A stretch of DNA of 64,000 nt. It comes from Liolophura sinensis (lineage: Eukaryota; Mollusca; Polyplacophora; Chitonida; Chitonidae). Of the stretch, positions 62,221 through 64,000 are shown piece by piece. Position 1 is the first letter of the stretch, and the number at the start of each line of letters is the position of its first letter. The translations under genes were made by a program, and so were the position numbers. The notes under the pieces were generated by a model. That model did no database searches. It was given only the letters and a program-made list of their open reading frames with translations, and had not been told where the DNA came from. Where the stretch lies: the NCBI RefSeq assembly GCF_032854445.1, contig NW_027018102.1:17795-81794 (forward strand), read 5' to 3'.

Positions 62221-64000
62221 ACTTTTGGATTTTTGCCTGGTCTTTTTGCGAATTGAATTCGGCTACATTAACTATGTACAATCGCGACTGGTCATTACTA
62301 TATTCAACTTTTCATTATAAGTTATGTGCCCTTCGGTAGCCCAGAGGACGTCAAATCTTTGGGCCAAGCCCATTTAACTCACCCAGCAAATGTCTTACTT
62401 CTAAGTCGAAGACAAACTCAATGTCTTTATCTACATGTAGAAAAACCACACCATTTGTATATAAAAAAAACAAAAGGTACTTGATACAATCCGCTGTAAA
62501 AAGTACAATTGAACACTGACCCACATCAATAAGGTGCCAAAGGATGCGCAATTGGGCCCAGGCATCTCCAGCTGTTGAAAAATTGCAAATTTCCTTGGTT
62601 TCCATGGAGTAAGAGCCGTTGCTGGGCACGTGATCTTGACATCATTGATTATTCATTTGTGGCTACAGCCAAAAGTATTGGTCGGAGAGCAACGCGGTTT
62701 GCACCATTCGATTTCTCGTCACAAAATACGTCGGATTAGCCTCTTACCAGCAGCATTGGAACAGTTTTTCCACTTTTGGATTTTTGCCTGGTCTTTTTGC
62801 TAATTGAAATCGGCTGCATTAACTATGTACAATCGCGACTGGTCATTACTATATTCAACTTTTCATTATAAGTTATGTGCCCTTCGGTAGCCCAGACGAC
62901 GTCAAATCTTTGGGCCAAGCCCATTTAACTCACCCAGCAAATGTCTTACTTCTAAGTCGAAGACAAACTCAATGTCTTTATCTACATGTAGAAAAACCAC
63001 ACCATCTGTATATAAAAAAAACACAAGGTACTTGATACAATCCGCTGGAAAAAGTACAATTGAACACTGACCCACATCAATAAAGTGCCAAAGGATGCGC
63101 AATTGGGCCAGGCATCTCCAGCTGTTGAAAAATTGCAAATTTCCTTGGTTTCCATGGAGTAAGAGCCGTTGCTGGGCACGTGATCTTGACATCATTGATT
63201 ATTCATTTGTGGCTACAGCCAAAAGTATTGGTCGGAGAGCAACGCGGTTTGCACCATTCGATTTCTCGTCACAAAATACGTCGGATTAGCCTCTTACCAG
63301 CAGCATTGGAACAGTTTTTCCACTTTTGGATTTTTGCCTGGTCTTTTTTGCTAATTGAAATCGGCTGCATTAACTATGTACAATCGCGACTGGTCATTAC
63401 TATATTCAACTTTTCATTATAAGTTATGTGCCCTTTGGTAGCCCAGACGACGTCAAATCTTTGGGCCAAGCCCATTCAACTTACCCAGCAAATGTCTTAC
63501 TTCTAAGTCGAAGACAAACTCAATGTCTTTATCTACATGTAGAAAAACCACACCATCTGTATATAAAAAAAAACACAAGGTACTTGATACAATCCGCTGG
63601 AAAAAGTACAATTGAACACTGACCCACATCAATAAGGTGCCAAAGGATGCGCAATTGGGCCAGGCATCTCCAGCTGTTGAAAAATTGCAAATTTCCTTGG
63701 TTTCCATGGAGTAAGAGCCGTTGCTGGGCACGTGATCTTGACATCATTGATTATTCATTTGTGGCTACAGCCAAAAGTATTGGTCGGAGAGCAACGCGGT
63801 TTGCACCATTCGATTTCTCGTCACAAAATACGTCGGATTAGCCTCTTACCAGCAGCATTGGAACAGTTTTTCTACTTTTGGATTTTTGCCTGGTCTTTTT
63901 GCGAATTGAAATCGGGTACATTAGCTATGTACAATCGCGACTGGTCATTACTATATTCAATTTTTCATTATAAGTTATGTGCCCTTCGGTAGCCCAGACG

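Larger units (their letters stand above)
1..64000. repeat. Satellite DNA: head-to-tail array of about 116 monomers of 550 bp
   Basis: Every part of the window can be aligned to one monomer in one orientation. The conserved GACGTC of each copy recurs every 549-551 bp. Exceptions are intervals of 546 (4-bp deletion), 562 (13-bp duplication), 537 (13-bp net deletion) and 548-555 in two indel-rich zones. Copies differ mainly by a few substitutions and by the length of one A-run. Because 550 is not a multiple of three, no reading frame passes from unit to unit, which argues against a repetitive protein gene. No copy is inverted and nothing is inserted between copies. Long homogeneous arrays of this kind are known as eukaryotic satellite DNA, often in heterochromatin. 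I do not recognise this monomer as a named family. The array continues beyond both window ends. Confidence 0.98.
45691..64000. repeat. Subarray 5: units 83-116, ctggaaaaag class and trimer periodicity
   Basis: Phase markers are at 45851, 46400, 46950, 47499, 48049, 48600, 49150, 49700, 50250, 50800, 51350, 51900, 52450, 53001, 53551, 54101, 54651, 55201, 55751, 56302, 56852, 57402, 57952, 58502, 59052, 59602, 60151, 60701, 61251, 61801, 62351, 62902 and 63453. Units carrying catctgtat plus ctggaaaaag lie at 46950, 48600, 53551, 55201, 62902 and 63453. In this window the ctggaaaaag class is confined to positions after 29.3 kb. Between about 47 and 56 kb many neighbours repeat at 1650 bp (three monomers). 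The last 3 bp before the next expected marker (64003) are cut by the window end. Confidence 0.85.

Noticed and set aside
1-64000. CRISPR array
   Set aside because: The repeat is a continuous 550-bp unit with no short repeat/unique spacer alternation.
1-64000. Tandem rRNA, 5S, snRNA or histone gene cluster
   Set aside because: No conserved rRNA, 5S internal promoter, U1/U2/U6 core or histone coding sequence is seen in the monomer on either strand.
1-64000. Transposon-derived protein remnant or LTR/TIR boundaries
   Set aside because: No transposase or reverse transcriptase motif, no terminal repeats or target-site duplications around the monomer. Some frames looked vaguely like helix-turn-helix pieces but the resemblance was too weak to report.

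Overview
The window is a single uninterrupted block of satellite DNA. A monomer of about 550 bp is repeated head to tail from the first base to the last. I count 116 phase markers (the T of the conserved GACGTC at 187, 737, 1287 ... 63453), so about 116.4 copies, with a mean spacing of 550.1 bp. There are no flanks, no inversion, no inserted transposon and no spacer, so the array runs past both ends of the window. I find no supportable protein gene, rRNA, tRNA, CRISPR array or prokaryotic regulatory element.

Organism: a homogenised satellite array tens of kilobases long points to a eukaryotic pericentromeric, subtelomeric, sex-chromosome or other heterochromatic locus. I cannot name the species. 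A hand count of one monomer (551-1100) gives 226/550 G+C (41%) and 18 CpG against about 23 expected (ratio about 0.78). CpG is therefore not strongly depleted, which fits a lightly methylated genome (many invertebrates, for example) better than a typical vertebrate. This is inference only.

Layout: 1-5.1 kb holds units with many private variants. 5.1-21 kb is rich in a variant class marked by caacccgc and includes a duplicated multi-monomer block (12.8-18.8 kb). 21-29.4 kb includes a 13-bp duplication, a 13-bp net deletion and an apparently perfect 1.1-kb tandem duplication. 29.4-34.9 kb and 44.2-45.7 kb keep the same repeat but are full of +/-1 indels, which look like uncorrected consensus errors. 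35-44 kb and 45.7-64 kb hold a second variant class (ctggaaaaag) and several long-range copies of 3-3.6 kb blocks found elsewhere in the window.

How it works together: adjacent monomers are not the closest relatives. Rare variants recur in the same order in blocks of 1 to 6 monomers at shifts of 1, 2, 3, 5, 6, 20, 26, 28, 40, 42 and 60 monomers. No single higher-order period explains this. The pattern is a mosaic expected from repeated unequal exchange, gene conversion or amplification of multi-monomer segments. The most interesting content is this mosaic architecture, the sharp regional partition of variant classes and the assembly-quality signal. I see no evidence of a new enzymatic or defence system here.
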